Positions 24,834 to 33,934 of a stretch of 64,000 nt of DNA are shown here, piece by piece (the first letter of the stretch is position 1; each line of letters begins with the position of its first letter). The position numbers were made by a program, and so were the translations under genes. This DNA is from Pseudoclavibacter sp. AY1H1 (GTDB taxonomy: Bacteria > Actinomycetota > Actinomycetes > Actinomycetales > Microbacteriaceae). Location of the stretch: assembly GCF_002931055.1 (NCBI RefSeq), contig NZ_PSXX01000014.1, forward strand, positions 40,884 to 104,883, given 5' to 3'. The notes under the pieces were generated by a model. That model made no database searches. It saw only the letters and a list, made by a program, of their open reading frames with translations, and was not told the DNA's origin.

Positions 24834-25514
24834 TCAGCTGGTAGGCACGGCCCACTCCCAGCCCGTTGGCGCATGCGGTGCGAGTACGACCGATGATGTC
24901 CCGATCGGCACGTCGAGTACGACGTAGCCGGAGACGCTCTGCCCCGGGCCGATCTCACCGGGCAGGCGCTGCGCCTGGTCCATGCAGCTGTACCCATTGC
25001 CCATGACGTCGTTGACTCGCTTGCCTTCGGCGTCATATGCCTGCCATGCCCACTCACTGAAGCTGACGGACGGGTAGGGCTCGCTGACGAGTTCCGGCAT
25101 CGTCTCGACGTTCATCTGCAGAGCGACATACTGCCCACTCGCTGGCGTCGAGGAGTACGGCGCGTCACACGTGTAGTTGGGAATGATGTCGGTGACGACG
25201 AACTTCGCGACGGAGATGTCGTCCTTCTTCGAGGAGGTGAGACCGGCGAGCTGTCCGATCTGCTTGACGAGATTGCCTCGGTCGTTGGTCTCGACAGGCC
25301 CGAATTCGCCGTTCGTTGTTTCAGCAGCCTCGCTTGTCGGTGTGACGCTGGCAGGTGGCGTTGACGCCGGGCTTCGGTGCGCAGCGCTGGATGCGGTCGG
25401 TGCCTGCGACTCCGGAGTTTCGGTCGTGCATCCGGTCACGGCCAGCAGGCTAAAGCCGAGGCTAGCCGCGAAGGCGAGACGAAGGATGGTGGTCTTGTGG
25501 GTGGTGTTGTGCAC
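24834..25514 (-). CDS. Lipoprotein of unknown function
   Basis: The 226-aa lipoprotein has a signal peptide with lipobox LLAVTGC (cysteine ~29). A Ser/Thr/Pro-rich linker (~30-70) follows, then a C-terminal domain with YVALQMNVETMPEL and SVSGYVVLDVPIGTSSVVL. That pattern resembles DUF4352-type immunoglobulin-like lipoprotein domains. It is exported and membrane-anchored. It lies 50 bp upstream of the 22-aa ORF on the same strand and may share its transcript. Confidence 0.8.
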   Translation of the reverse strand: MHNTTHKTTILRLAFAASLGFSLLAVTGCTTETPESQAPTASSAAHRSPASTPPASVTPTSEAAETTNGEFGPVETNDRGNLVKQIGQLAGLTSSKKDDISVAKFVVTDIIPNYTCDAPYSSTPASGQYVALQMNVETMPELVSEPYPSVSFSEWAWQAYDAEGKRVNDVMGNGYSCMDQAQRLPGEIGPGQSVSGYVVLDVPIGTSSVVLAPHAPTGWEWAVPTS

Positions 25515-25684
25515 GTTAGCTCCTCACGTCGTGGCGCCAGGGTGGCGCGAATGAACTCAGAATGAGCTAGTGAAGACCTCAATTTTACAATTTGACGATA
25601 ACCCGGGTTATCACAGCTTGGTTTAGCGATGATCGACCTTGGGCTTACGCTCGTGTCATCAGCCCAACCGGGAAGGAGCAGCGC

Positions 25685-27880
25685 ATGCACGACCTCATGT
25701 CTCTCGGCGACGTTGCTCGTCTTGCGGGTGTTCAACGACCCGTGGTCTCGGTATGGCGCAGCCGTTTCAAGACGGGGCCGAACGCTTTCCCTCCACCCAC
25801 CACCGGTGGCCCTGATCTTCATCAACCCGGGCAACGGTCGGGTGCGCGCCGTCCGTTCTTTGATCGCACGGCAGTGGCCGAGTGGCTACGGGAGACAGGC
25901 CACGGGCACAACGTCGAGGCAGAGCTCGACTCTCCTGCGTTCTCGATTGCCCGTGTCGTGGAGACGCCAATGGGCAAAGATCGGCTGCTCGCATTGCTCG
26001 CGCTCAGAGCCGTTACTGGGGAAGACGTTGGCGGTAGGTCAGCAGACGAGCTCCTGGGCCTCGCCGATGGATGCCGGCTTGCGACCGATCTCTTCCCAGA
26101 CGCATGCACGCTGTTTGACGGCGACGCGGAAACGCTTGAGCTGGCATCGCTGGCCGACGAGCTCAGCGACGCGGCTTTCAGCACGGCGCGCGCTGCGGAC
26201 CGAGTTGTTGAAGAGCGTGTGCGCGTGTCTCGGGAGCCACCGTTGATCGATAGGGCGGCGCAGTCATGGTTTGCCTCGCTGATTGCACAGCTCCTTGTTT
26301 CCCAGGCGACTGACACTTCTTCGCTGGTGCTGCATGCGGATGGGGCCATGGCGTGCACGCTCGCACTGGCCGCCAGCGAGCAGGTCCCCGAGCACGCGTC
26401 AGTCACCTACCGCTTTGAGGGAGATCAGGCCTTGGCTTCGCGCCGCCAGGCCGCGACCCGCGAGCTATGGATTGGCCCGGCCGGCAACGCGGAGGAAGTC
26501 GCGGACGGACAGACCTCGCGGGGCAACTCCCGGGCCACCACGTCAACCGTGCGCATCGTGGACCTAGCCTCGACGGCTGCGTTGACCGACCTCGAAAGCG
26601 CGTTTGAGCGCCCACCGGGCGACGTCCTCTTGATTCTCGGTGCGGCATCATTGTTGACCGCAGCGCTGGCGACCCCGAGTGAAACTGCTCAACGTGCGGC
26701 GTTGCTCCGCACGGGCCGCGTTCGCGCGGTCGTGGCCCTACCTGAGGGCATCGACCCTCGCGCTCCGCGCCGCAGACTCGCCATGTGGCTGGTGTCGACC
26801 GCTCAGGACGATCAGGACGCAGACCGCCGCTGGACGAGTCTCGCTGACCTGCGTGGTCGAGCAATTTCGCTGCGATTGGACTCCGCTGATGCGGCAGCCC
26901 TCGCGAGCGACCTTCTCGCAGTTTCAGGCGGTACAGGGGCCTTGCGCTCACGCGCCTTCACCTACCTTCGCCCCGCGTCGCTCCCATTGGTTCTCGCTCG
27001 CCGTGGAGCCTTGACGGAGTCAGCTGAAGAGCTCTCGCATGCGGCTCGCCCGGTCGAGCTTGCCCCCTCGCAGGCGGCTTCGACCGCGTCGAGACTTGCT
27101 GAGCTCGCGGACGCGGTGCGCAGGCGTTCCGGGGAAGCGGAGCTGCTCCGAACCGTTGAGCTGGCACCTGAGACTGCCCCGGCGGCACTACCCTCAGCGA
27201 CACTGGGCCGGTTGCGAACGGATGGGCACGTGCGCTTGGTACAGGGCACCCGTCTTGTGGTTCCCATCCGATCAGACCGGCGAGCTGGCCACTCGCCCAG
27301 CGCGATCGAATCGAGTGGCACCACAGTGCTCGGCCTCGCGGAGCTCCTTGGGGAAATGCGACCAGGATCGCGTCGAGTGGATCCGTTCGATCTTGCAAGC
27401 GAGCATCCACGCTCCCGCCTGACGGAGCCGGGCGACGTCGTGTTCGCGACTTCGCCGAGGCCGTTGGCGCTCGTCGACTCGGACGGATATTCCGTGGTCG
27501 AGGCTCCGGCACGCATTCTGCGGATCAACGAGTCAGACTCGGCGGGACTCCTGCCCCGAGCACTTGCTCTGGAGATCACACAGCAGGCACCCGACGGGAC
27601 GGACTGGATGCAGTGGCGCGTGCGCCGTGCTGTCCCGAAAGCTCGCCCACTGCTGGAACGAACGCTGGAAACGGCGAACGCAGCCCGAGCCGCGCTCGAA
27701 GCGGCTCTGGCCTCACTCGCGGAGTGGGAGAAGCTGGCGACCGCTGGCATCACGGGCGGCATGCTGACCGACGCGAGCCTCCCCGAAGCCGAGGGCATCG
27801 AACAAGACCACCTCTCGCGGGGCGCGAAGCCGCTCGCCGGAACAGACATATCGAACACTGAGAGAAACGAGGCCCGATGA
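25685..27880 (+). CDS. HTH protein with degenerate N6-methyltransferase core and HsdS-like C-terminus
   Basis: This 731-aa protein is the first gene of the restriction operon. Residues ~5-30 form a helix-turn-helix (MSLGDVARLAGVQRPVVSVW), then FFDRTAVAEWLRETG. The middle resembles the second half of HsdM: LLRTGRVRAVVALPEGI, then RRRLAMWLVS. However, the SAM-binding DPACGSG and catalytic NPPF motifs are missing; VLLILGAASLLTAA stands where NPPF is expected. The C-terminus reads EPGDVVFATSPRPLALVDSDG and PARILRI, then a long helix near LETANAARAALEAALASLAEW, like an HsdS recognition half-domain. ATG 25685 has AAGGAG 6 nt upstream. It overlaps hsdM by ATGA. A regulatory or specificity-modifying subunit is likely, by inference. 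Confidence 0.75.
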   Translation: MHDLMSLGDVARLAGVQRPVVSVWRSRFKTGPNAFPPPTTGGPDLHQPGQRSGARRPFFDRTAVAEWLRETGHGHNVEAELDSPAFSIARVVETPMGKDRLLALLALRAVTGEDVGGRSADELLGLADGCRLATDLFPDACTLFDGDAETLELASLADELSDAAFSTARAADRVVEERVRVSREPPLIDRAAQSWFASLIAQLLVSQATDTSSLVLHADGAMACTLALAASEQVPEHASVTYRFEGDQALASRRQAATRELWIGPAGNAEEVADGQTSRGNSRATTSTVRIVDLASTAALTDLESAFERPPGDVLLILGAASLLTAALATPSETAQRAALLRTGRVRAVVALPEGIDPRAPRRRLAMWLVSTAQDDQDADRRWTSLADLRGRAISLRLDSADAAALASDLLAVSGGTGALRSRAFTYLRPASLPLVLARRGALTESAEELSHAARPVELAPSQAASTASRLAELADAVRRRSGEAELLRTVELAPETAPAALPSATLGRLRTDGHVRLVQGTRLVVPIRSDRRAGHSPSAIESSGTTVLGLAELLGEMRPGSRRVDPFDLASEHPRSRLTEPGDVVFATSPRPLALVDSDGYSVVEAPARILRINESDSAGLLPRALALEITQQAPDGTDWMQWRVRRAVPKARPLLERTLETANAARAALEAALASLAEWEKLATAGITGGMLTDASLPEAEGIEQDHLSRGAKPLAGTDISNTERNEAR

Positions 27881-29499
27881 TGGCGAAGGTCAAAGCGGAC
27901 GCGAACGCGCCGACGAGCATGAAGGAGCTGAAGGACACGCTGTGGAAGGCGGCCGACAAGCTCCGCGGGTCGATGGACGCGTCGCAATACAAGGACATCA
28001 TCCTGGGCTTGGTCTTTCTGAAGTACGTATCGGATGCGTTCGAGGAGCGTCGCGGACAGATCTTCGCCGAGCTCGAGGCGGAGGGGTATGAGGTGTCGGC
28101 AATCGAGGAGATCGCAGCGGACCCCGACGAATACCTGGGCAGCGGGGTGTTCTGGGTGCCAGAGCAGGCCCGTTGGACGTTTCTCGCACAGAACGCTAAG
28201 GGCTTCACACCGGCACCTGGTGAGGCGGAGCAGTCGATCGGTGAGCTTGTGGACGCGGCGATGGAGATGATCATGCGCCGCAACCCGTCGTTGCAGGGCA
28301 CGCTGCCGCGCATCTTCAACCGCGACAACGTCGACCAGCGTCGCCTGCGCGAGCTGGTCGACCTGTTCAACTCGTCGCGCTTCACGGGTGAGGGGCAGAC
28401 GAAGGCCCGCGACCTGCTGGGTGAGGTGTACGAGTACTTCCTGGAAAAGTTCGCGAAGGCAGAGGGCAAGCGGGGTGGCGAGTTCTATACGCCGGCCGGT
28501 GTCGTTCGAGTACTGGTGGAAATGCTGGAGCCTGATCATGGTCGCGTGTACGACCCGGCGTGCGGGTCGGGCGGCATGTTCGTGCAGGCGGAGAAGTTCC
28601 TCGCCTCGCACAACCGTGAGGGCAGCGAGATCTCCGTCTTCGGACAGGAGCTGAACGAGCGCACGTGGCGGATGGCGAAGATGAACCTCGCGATTCACGG
28701 CCTGCACGGGAACCTCGGGTCCAGGTGGGGTGACACTTTTGCGCGGGACATCCACCCAGATCTGCAGGCCGACTTCGTCATGGCGAACCCGCCGTTCAAC
28801 ATCAAGGACTGGGTGCGCAACGAGTCCGACCCGCGGTGGCGGTTCGGGGTGCCGCCGAAGAACAACGCCAACTACGCGTGGCTGCAGCACATCGTGTCGA
28901 AGCTCGCGCCGGGCGGTTCCGGTGGTGTGGTGATGGCGAACGGGTCGATGTCGTCCAACTCGGGCGGCGAGGGCGAGATCCGCGCGCAGCTTGTTGAAGC
29001 TGACCTGGTGTCGTGCATGGTTGCGTTGCCGACGCAGCTGTTCCGATCGACGGCGATTCCCGTGTGCGTGTGGTTCTTCGCGAAAGACAAGAGCGCAGGC
29101 AAGGGCGGGTCTGTTGACCGTCGCGGTCAGGTGTTGTTCCTGGATGCGCGTGGCATGGGCCACATGGTCGACCGCGCTGAGCGTGCCCTCAGTGATGAGG
29201 ACATCGCGAAGATCGCGAGCACCTTCCACTCCTGGCGGGGCAAGGTGGATGCGGACGGCGTCGAACCCGCCCCCTATGAGGACGTGCCCGGGTTTGCCTA
29301 CTCGGCGCCGATCGATGAGATCAAGGCCGCGGACTACGCGCTCACCCCGGGCCGGTACGTTGGTGCCGCCGCTGTCGAAGAGGACGCGGAACCGCTCGAA
29401 GCCAAGCTCGCGCGCCTCACGGATGAGCTGGAAACGCAGTTCGCGGAATCCGAGCGCCTCGCGGCGGTCGTGCGCGAGCAGTTGAGGAGGGTGAAGTGA
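27877..29499 (+). CDS. hsdM: Type I restriction-modification DNA methyltransferase subunit
   Basis: The 540-aa adenine-N6 methyltransferase subunit has an N-terminal helical HsdM domain with SQYKDIILGLVFLKYVSDAF. The SAM motif DPACGSGGMF lies around residues 225-234 and the catalytic motif IV NPPF near residue 304. TPAGVVRVLVEML precedes the SAM motif. With HsdS it modifies a bipartite DNA target, and HsdR cleaves unmodified DNA. It overlaps the upstream accessory gene by ATGA and hsdS by GTGA. Confidence 0.97.
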   Translation: MMAKVKADANAPTSMKELKDTLWKAADKLRGSMDASQYKDIILGLVFLKYVSDAFEERRGQIFAELEAEGYEVSAIEEIAADPDEYLGSGVFWVPEQARWTFLAQNAKGFTPAPGEAEQSIGELVDAAMEMIMRRNPSLQGTLPRIFNRDNVDQRRLRELVDLFNSSRFTGEGQTKARDLLGEVYEYFLEKFAKAEGKRGGEFYTPAGVVRVLVEMLEPDHGRVYDPACGSGGMFVQAEKFLASHNREGSEISVFGQELNERTWRMAKMNLAIHGLHGNLGSRWGDTFARDIHPDLQADFVMANPPFNIKDWVRNESDPRWRFGVPPKNNANYAWLQHIVSKLAPGGSGGVVMANGSMSSNSGGEGEIRAQLVEADLVSCMVALPTQLFRSTAIPVCVWFFAKDKSAGKGGSVDRRGQVLFLDARGMGHMVDRAERALSDEDIAKIASTFHSWRGKVDADGVEPAPYEDVPGFAYSAPIDEIKAADYALTPGRYVGAAAVEEDAEPLEAKLARLTDELETQFAESERLAAVVREQLRRVK

Positions 29500-30668
29500 G
29501 CGATCTCAACCGCCCCCTAGGAGAACTGATCACTCTGCAGCGAGGAAACAGCTACAAGAGCGAGTTTATCGGACAGGCCGGCCCCGTTCTTCTCGGGCTA
29601 GGCACTATCGAGCGTAACGGAGGGTTCAGGGCCGACAACCTCCGAACGTATGGCGGCCCAACCTCGGACAAGATTCTGCTCGACCCTGGGGACCTCTTCA
29701 TCTCGCTCAAAGATGTGACCCACGCAGCCGAACTTTTGGGTTCCGTGGCCAGAGTCCCGGAAGGCTTCCCCAAAGCTCGCCTTACACAGGACACAGTGCG
29801 AATCACTCTCGTCGGTGACACGATCAATGCCGATTATCTCTACTGGGCCTTACGCACGCCGCAGTATCGCGCCCACTGCCAGGCGCGCGGGACCGGCACC
29901 ACTAATCTCGACCTGAGCCGCGCTGATCTCTTTGCATATCGTGTTCGCGTCCCGCAACTTGCTGAACAGTGCGCGATCGCGCAGGTGCTGGGTGCGCTCG
30001 ACGACAAGATCGCCGCCAACTCGAAGCTTCTCGCCTCGGTCGATGACCTCCAGCGCACGTCATACCTGAGCGCATCTACCAATGGCGCCTCGGTTCCGCT
30101 GAGTTCTCTAGGACGCTTCGTCAATGGCCGCGCACTCACCAAAGGCGCGTCGGGAACTGGCCGAGTCGTTATCCGCATCGCGGAGATGAACAGCGGCCTT
30201 GGTGGTTCCACCGTTTATTCGGATGCTGAAGTACCAGCAGACCACGTGGCCGCACCTGGCGACATTCTGTTTGCTTGGTCGGGTTCGTTGACGCTCGCGA
30301 GGTGGTTCCGGGACAGTGGGATTATTAATCAGCACATCTTCAAAGTGCTCCCCAACGCGGATGTTCCCGCTTGGTTGATTTTCGAAGCCGTCCGCTCGAA
30401 ACTCATCGATTTCAAACAGATTGCTGCGGACAAGACCACGACCATGGGCCACATCCAGCGACGTCACTTGGACGAACCCGTGCAAGTCCCGACGCCGCAC
30501 CACGTGGCGGCGATGGATGAGCGCATGCAAGCTCTCTGGGCGCTTGCGCTGACGCTGGAGCGGGAAAAGCTCACCCTGGCCGAAACGCGGGACGCCTTGC
30601 TCCCACACCTGATGTCAGGCCGTCTCACCGTACGCGACGCTGAGAAGACCGTGGAGGACCTCGTATGA
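29496..30668 (+). CDS. hsdS: Type I restriction-modification specificity subunit
   Basis: The 390-aa subunit has two target-recognition domains, each followed by a helical spacer. TRD1 covers ~1-150; the first spacer contains QCAIAQVLGALDDKIAANSKLL. TRD2 begins near VPLSSLGRFVNG, and the second spacer ends ETRDALLPHLMSGRL. It determines the DNA target of the complex. GTG 29496 overlaps the hsdM stop (GTGA) and the 3' end overlaps hsdR by ATGA. The sequence is visibly less GC-rich than hsdM and hsdR, as expected for a fast-exchanging specificity gene. Confidence 0.95.
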   Translation: MSDLNRPLGELITLQRGNSYKSEFIGQAGPVLLGLGTIERNGGFRADNLRTYGGPTSDKILLDPGDLFISLKDVTHAAELLGSVARVPEGFPKARLTQDTVRITLVGDTINADYLYWALRTPQYRAHCQARGTGTTNLDLSRADLFAYRVRVPQLAEQCAIAQVLGALDDKIAANSKLLASVDDLQRTSYLSASTNGASVPLSSLGRFVNGRALTKGASGTGRVVIRIAEMNSGLGGSTVYSDAEVPADHVAAPGDILFAWSGSLTLARWFRDSGIINQHIFKVLPNADVPAWLIFEAVRSKLIDFKQIAADKTTTMGHIQRRHLDEPVQVPTPHHVAAMDERMQALWALALTLEREKLTLAETRDALLPHLMSGRLTVRDAEKTVEDLV

Positions 30669-33600
30669 GCGCGCACGCATCCGCTGGCCGCGGTGGGTAC
30701 AGCGAGAACGACCTCGAGCTCCTGACCGTCGACAGTCTCGGGGAACTTGGCTGGAAGCCTGTCGACGGCGACAGGATCGCGCCCGGAACCGGGGAGCGCG
30801 AGGCGTGGGACGAGTTGCACACCCGCCCTCGTCTGCTCGATGCGATGCTGCGCCTCAACCCTGACGTGCCCACCGAGTATGTGAAGCAGGCGCTCGCCGA
30901 GCTGCTCACGCCGAGCTCAGCCGACGCGATAACGGAGAACTTCCGCCTCCACCGCGCCCTCACGGAGGGCACACGCATCACCTACTACGACGAGGCTGGC
31001 GTCGAGCACACGCCAACACTGCGCGTCGTCAGCACACGCCCCGAGGAGAACGACTGGCTCGTCGTGCGGCAGGTCACGATCCGCAACCGCGAGTATCAGC
31101 GTCGATTCGACGTCGTGCTGTACCTCAATGGCATGCCCGTTGTCGTGGTCGAACTGAAGCGGCCCAGCGCGAAAGCGGCGACCGTCGCATCCGCTCGCAA
31201 CCAACTCGGCACATATCTGTCTGAATTCCCGCTCGCGTTCCGCTTCTGCCTGCTCACCATCGCGAGCGACGGCTACGGCGCGCTGTACGGCACCCCCTTC
31301 ACGCCACTCAATCACTTCTCGCCCTGGAACGTCGACGACGACGGGCGCCCCCTCGAACCGAACCGCACGGAAGACGGCGAGACGGTGCTGGCCCTCGAAG
31401 ACCTCCTCAACGGAGTCGGCAACCAGGAGCGCTTCCTACAACTGCTGCGCAACTTCACCGCGTTCGACGAGAACGCTGCAGGTCTCACGAAGCGCATCGC
31501 AAAACCGCACCAGTACTTCGCCGTTGCGAAGGCAGTCGCGGCGACGATCAACGCTTCAACCACGAACGGCAAGGCCGGTGTCGTCTGGCACACGCAGGGT
31601 TCCGGCAAGTCCATGGAGATGGAGCTGTACACGCATCTCGTCATGGCACGCCCCGAACTGCAGAACCCCACCGTCGTCGTCGTCACCGACCGCAACGAGC
31701 TCGACGGGCAGCTCTACGACGGGTTCAAGCAGAGCCGCCTTCTCCCCGAGGTGCCCGCGCAGGTCGGTTCGCGCGAGCAGCTGCGCCGCGAGCTCACCGA
31801 GCGTCGCACCGGAGGCATCCTCTTCACGACGCTGCAGAAGTTCTCCATCTCGAAGGATGAGAAGGACGCGGGGCTCAAGCATCCGCTGCTCACCGACCGC
31901 CGCAACGTCATCGTCGTCGTCGACGAGGCGCACCGCAGTCACTACGACGACATCGACGGCTACGCCGCACACCTGCGCGACGCTCTCCCCTACGCGACGC
32001 TCATCGCATTCACGGGCACGCCCATCTCGTTCGACGAACGCGATACCCGCGACACGTTCGGCGATTACATCGACATCTACGACCTCACCCGCTCCGTCGA
32101 CGACGGAGCGACGGTGCCGGTCGCGTTCGAGCCGCGCCTCATCAAGGTGACCAGGGCCGAGGAACTCACAGAAGAAGACCTCAACCGGGCCGCCGACGAA
32201 GCAACCGTCGGCATCGACGACACAGAGCGTGCACGCCTCGAATCATCCGTGGCGGTCGTCAACGCCGTCTACGGCGCGCCGGAGCGCATAGAGGAGCTAG
32301 CGCGAGACATCGTCGAGCACTGGGAAAACCGTCGCGCGCAGATGGAGCCATTCATCGGCGGACCAGGAAAGGCGCTCATCGTGGGCGCGACCCGGCAGAT
32401 ATGCGCCGACCTGTACGCGGCGATCGTGAGCATCCGCCCCGACTGGCACAGCGATGCTCTCGATGGCGGAGTGATCAAGGTCGTCTACTCGGGCAACGCT
32501 TCCGACCCAGCCCCCATCCAGAACCATGTTCGGCGGGAGTCGCAGAACAAGGCCATCAAGGCGCGTCTCAAGGACGGCTCCGACGAGCTCGAGCTGGTCA
32601 TCGTGAAGGACATGATGCTGACCGGGTTCGACGCGCCCGCCCTGCACACCCTGTACCTCGACCGGCCGCTGAAGGGGGCGCTGCTCATGCAGACCCTCGC
32701 CCGCGTGAACCGCACGTACAAGCAGAAAAAGGACGGCCTGCTCGTCGCGTACGCGCCGCTCGTCGACAATCTGCAGGCAGCGCTGTCGGAGTACACCGTC
32801 GACGACCGAAACACGAAGCCCGTCGGGCGTAATACGGAAGAAGCCGCCGAGGTGGCGCAGAAGTTCTTGTCGCAGCTGCGGTCACTTCTGTCGGGGTTCC
32901 CGTGGCGGGAGACCCTCGACCGGGGCGGACCGAAGGCGTGGCTGAACGCCGTGTCGGGGTCGGCGTCGTACCTGCGGCGCCCGGAGAACAACCCGACTCC
33001 GCGGGTCGTGGAGTTCGTGGCAATGGATGCAGCTGGTCCTGACGCCGCTTCTGACAATGGTGAGTTTGAGGGACTCGCTTCGCAGTTCCGCACTGCGGCG
33101 AGCGGCCTGGCCCGGTCGTGGGCACTTGCATCTGGCCTGACGACCCTGGCGGAGGTGCGCGACGAGGTGCGTTTCTTTGAGGACGTGCGCGTCACGATGG
33201 CGAAATTCGACGCGAGCGAACGACAGGCGAGCGGTGAGCCGATCCCCGAGGATGTGCAGCTGCTCCTGAGCTCGCTGATCGCTTCGGCGACGGCGGCTGG
33301 CGGTGTCGTGGATATCTATGACGCAGCCGGCATCGACAAGCCACGCCTGCAGGACCTGACGCCGGAGTTCGCGGCGAGAGCGCAGGAGTCCCGAAACCCG
33401 CACCTCGCGTTGGAGGCGCTGCGCGATCTCCTGGTAGGCGAGACGAAGGTCGTCACGCGTGGCAACGTGGCGCGCGAACGCGCCTTCGCCGAGCGCATTG
33501 CCGAACTGATGTTGAAGTACACGAACCAGCAGCTCACGGCTGCTGAAGTCATCGCCGAGTTGGTGGCGCTGGCCGGTGACGTGTCGCGTGAGGCGTCTCG

Positions 33601-33934
33601 AGGTGAGTCGTTCACGCCGCCGCTCAACAACGATGAGCTGTCGTTCTACGACGCGGTCGCGACTAACGAGGTGGCAGTGGATGTGCAGGGCACCGACGTG
33701 CTCGCACAGATCGCCCGCGAGCTTGTCGCAGTGATGCGCCGCGACGTGCGCACCGACTGGACTGTGCGCGACGACGTGCGCGCAAAGCTGCGCTCCTCCA
33801 TCAAGCGTTTGCTCATGAAGTACAAGTACCCACCAGACAAGCAGCCGGAGGCGATCGGCCTCGTCATGGAGCAGATGGAAGCGATGGCCCCGAGGTTCGC
33901 GGATGAGCGGGCGGACAGGACTGAGGATCGATGA
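30665..33934 (+). CDS. hsdR: Type I restriction endonuclease subunit
   Basis: The 1089-aa translocase-nuclease has an N-terminal PD-(D/E)xK nuclease with D149 in RRFDVVLYLNG and E163/K165 in VVVELKRPS. A helicase motor follows, with Walker A TQGSGKS near residue 311, DEAH in VVDEAHRSHYDD near 420, and FTGTPIS. LARVNRTYKQKKDG is the late helicase motif, and the C-terminal ~300 residues form the subunit-interaction region. It cuts unmethylated DNA after ATP-driven translocation. It is full length and overlaps both hsdS and the EcsC gene by 4 bp. Confidence 0.97.
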   Translation: MSAHASAGRGGYSENDLELLTVDSLGELGWKPVDGDRIAPGTGEREAWDELHTRPRLLDAMLRLNPDVPTEYVKQALAELLTPSSADAITENFRLHRALTEGTRITYYDEAGVEHTPTLRVVSTRPEENDWLVVRQVTIRNREYQRRFDVVLYLNGMPVVVVELKRPSAKAATVASARNQLGTYLSEFPLAFRFCLLTIASDGYGALYGTPFTPLNHFSPWNVDDDGRPLEPNRTEDGETVLALEDLLNGVGNQERFLQLLRNFTAFDENAAGLTKRIAKPHQYFAVAKAVAATINASTTNGKAGVVWHTQGSGKSMEMELYTHLVMARPELQNPTVVVVTDRNELDGQLYDGFKQSRLLPEVPAQVGSREQLRRELTERRTGGILFTTLQKFSISKDEKDAGLKHPLLTDRRNVIVVVDEAHRSHYDDIDGYAAHLRDALPYATLIAFTGTPISFDERDTRDTFGDYIDIYDLTRSVDDGATVPVAFEPRLIKVTRAEELTEEDLNRAADEATVGIDDTERARLESSVAVVNAVYGAPERIEELARDIVEHWENRRAQMEPFIGGPGKALIVGATRQICADLYAAIVSIRPDWHSDALDGGVIKVVYSGNASDPAPIQNHVRRESQNKAIKARLKDGSDELELVIVKDMMLTGFDAPALHTLYLDRPLKGALLMQTLARVNRTYKQKKDGLLVAYAPLVDNLQAALSEYTVDDRNTKPVGRNTEEAAEVAQKFLSQLRSLLSGFPWRETLDRGGPKAWLNAVSGSASYLRRPENNPTPRVVEFVAMDAAGPDAASDNGEFEGLASQFRTAASGLARSWALASGLTTLAEVRDEVRFFEDVRVTMAKFDASERQASGEPIPEDVQLLLSSLIASATAAGGVVDIYDAAGIDKPRLQDLTPEFAARAQESRNPHLALEALRDLLVGETKVVTRGNVARERAFAERIAELMLKYTNQQLTAAEVIAELVALAGDVSREASRGESFTPPLNNDELSFYDAVATNEVAVDVQGTDVLAQIARELVAVMRRDVRTDWTVRDDVRAKLRSSIKRLLMKYKYPPDKQPEAIGLVMEQMEAMAPRFADERADRTEDR

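Noticed and set aside
25592..25684. Upstream extension of the HTH/pseudo-methyltransferase protein to 25592
   Set aside because: ATG 25685 has a good AAGGAG site at correct spacing and the HTH starts right after it; the extra residues look like leader DNA.
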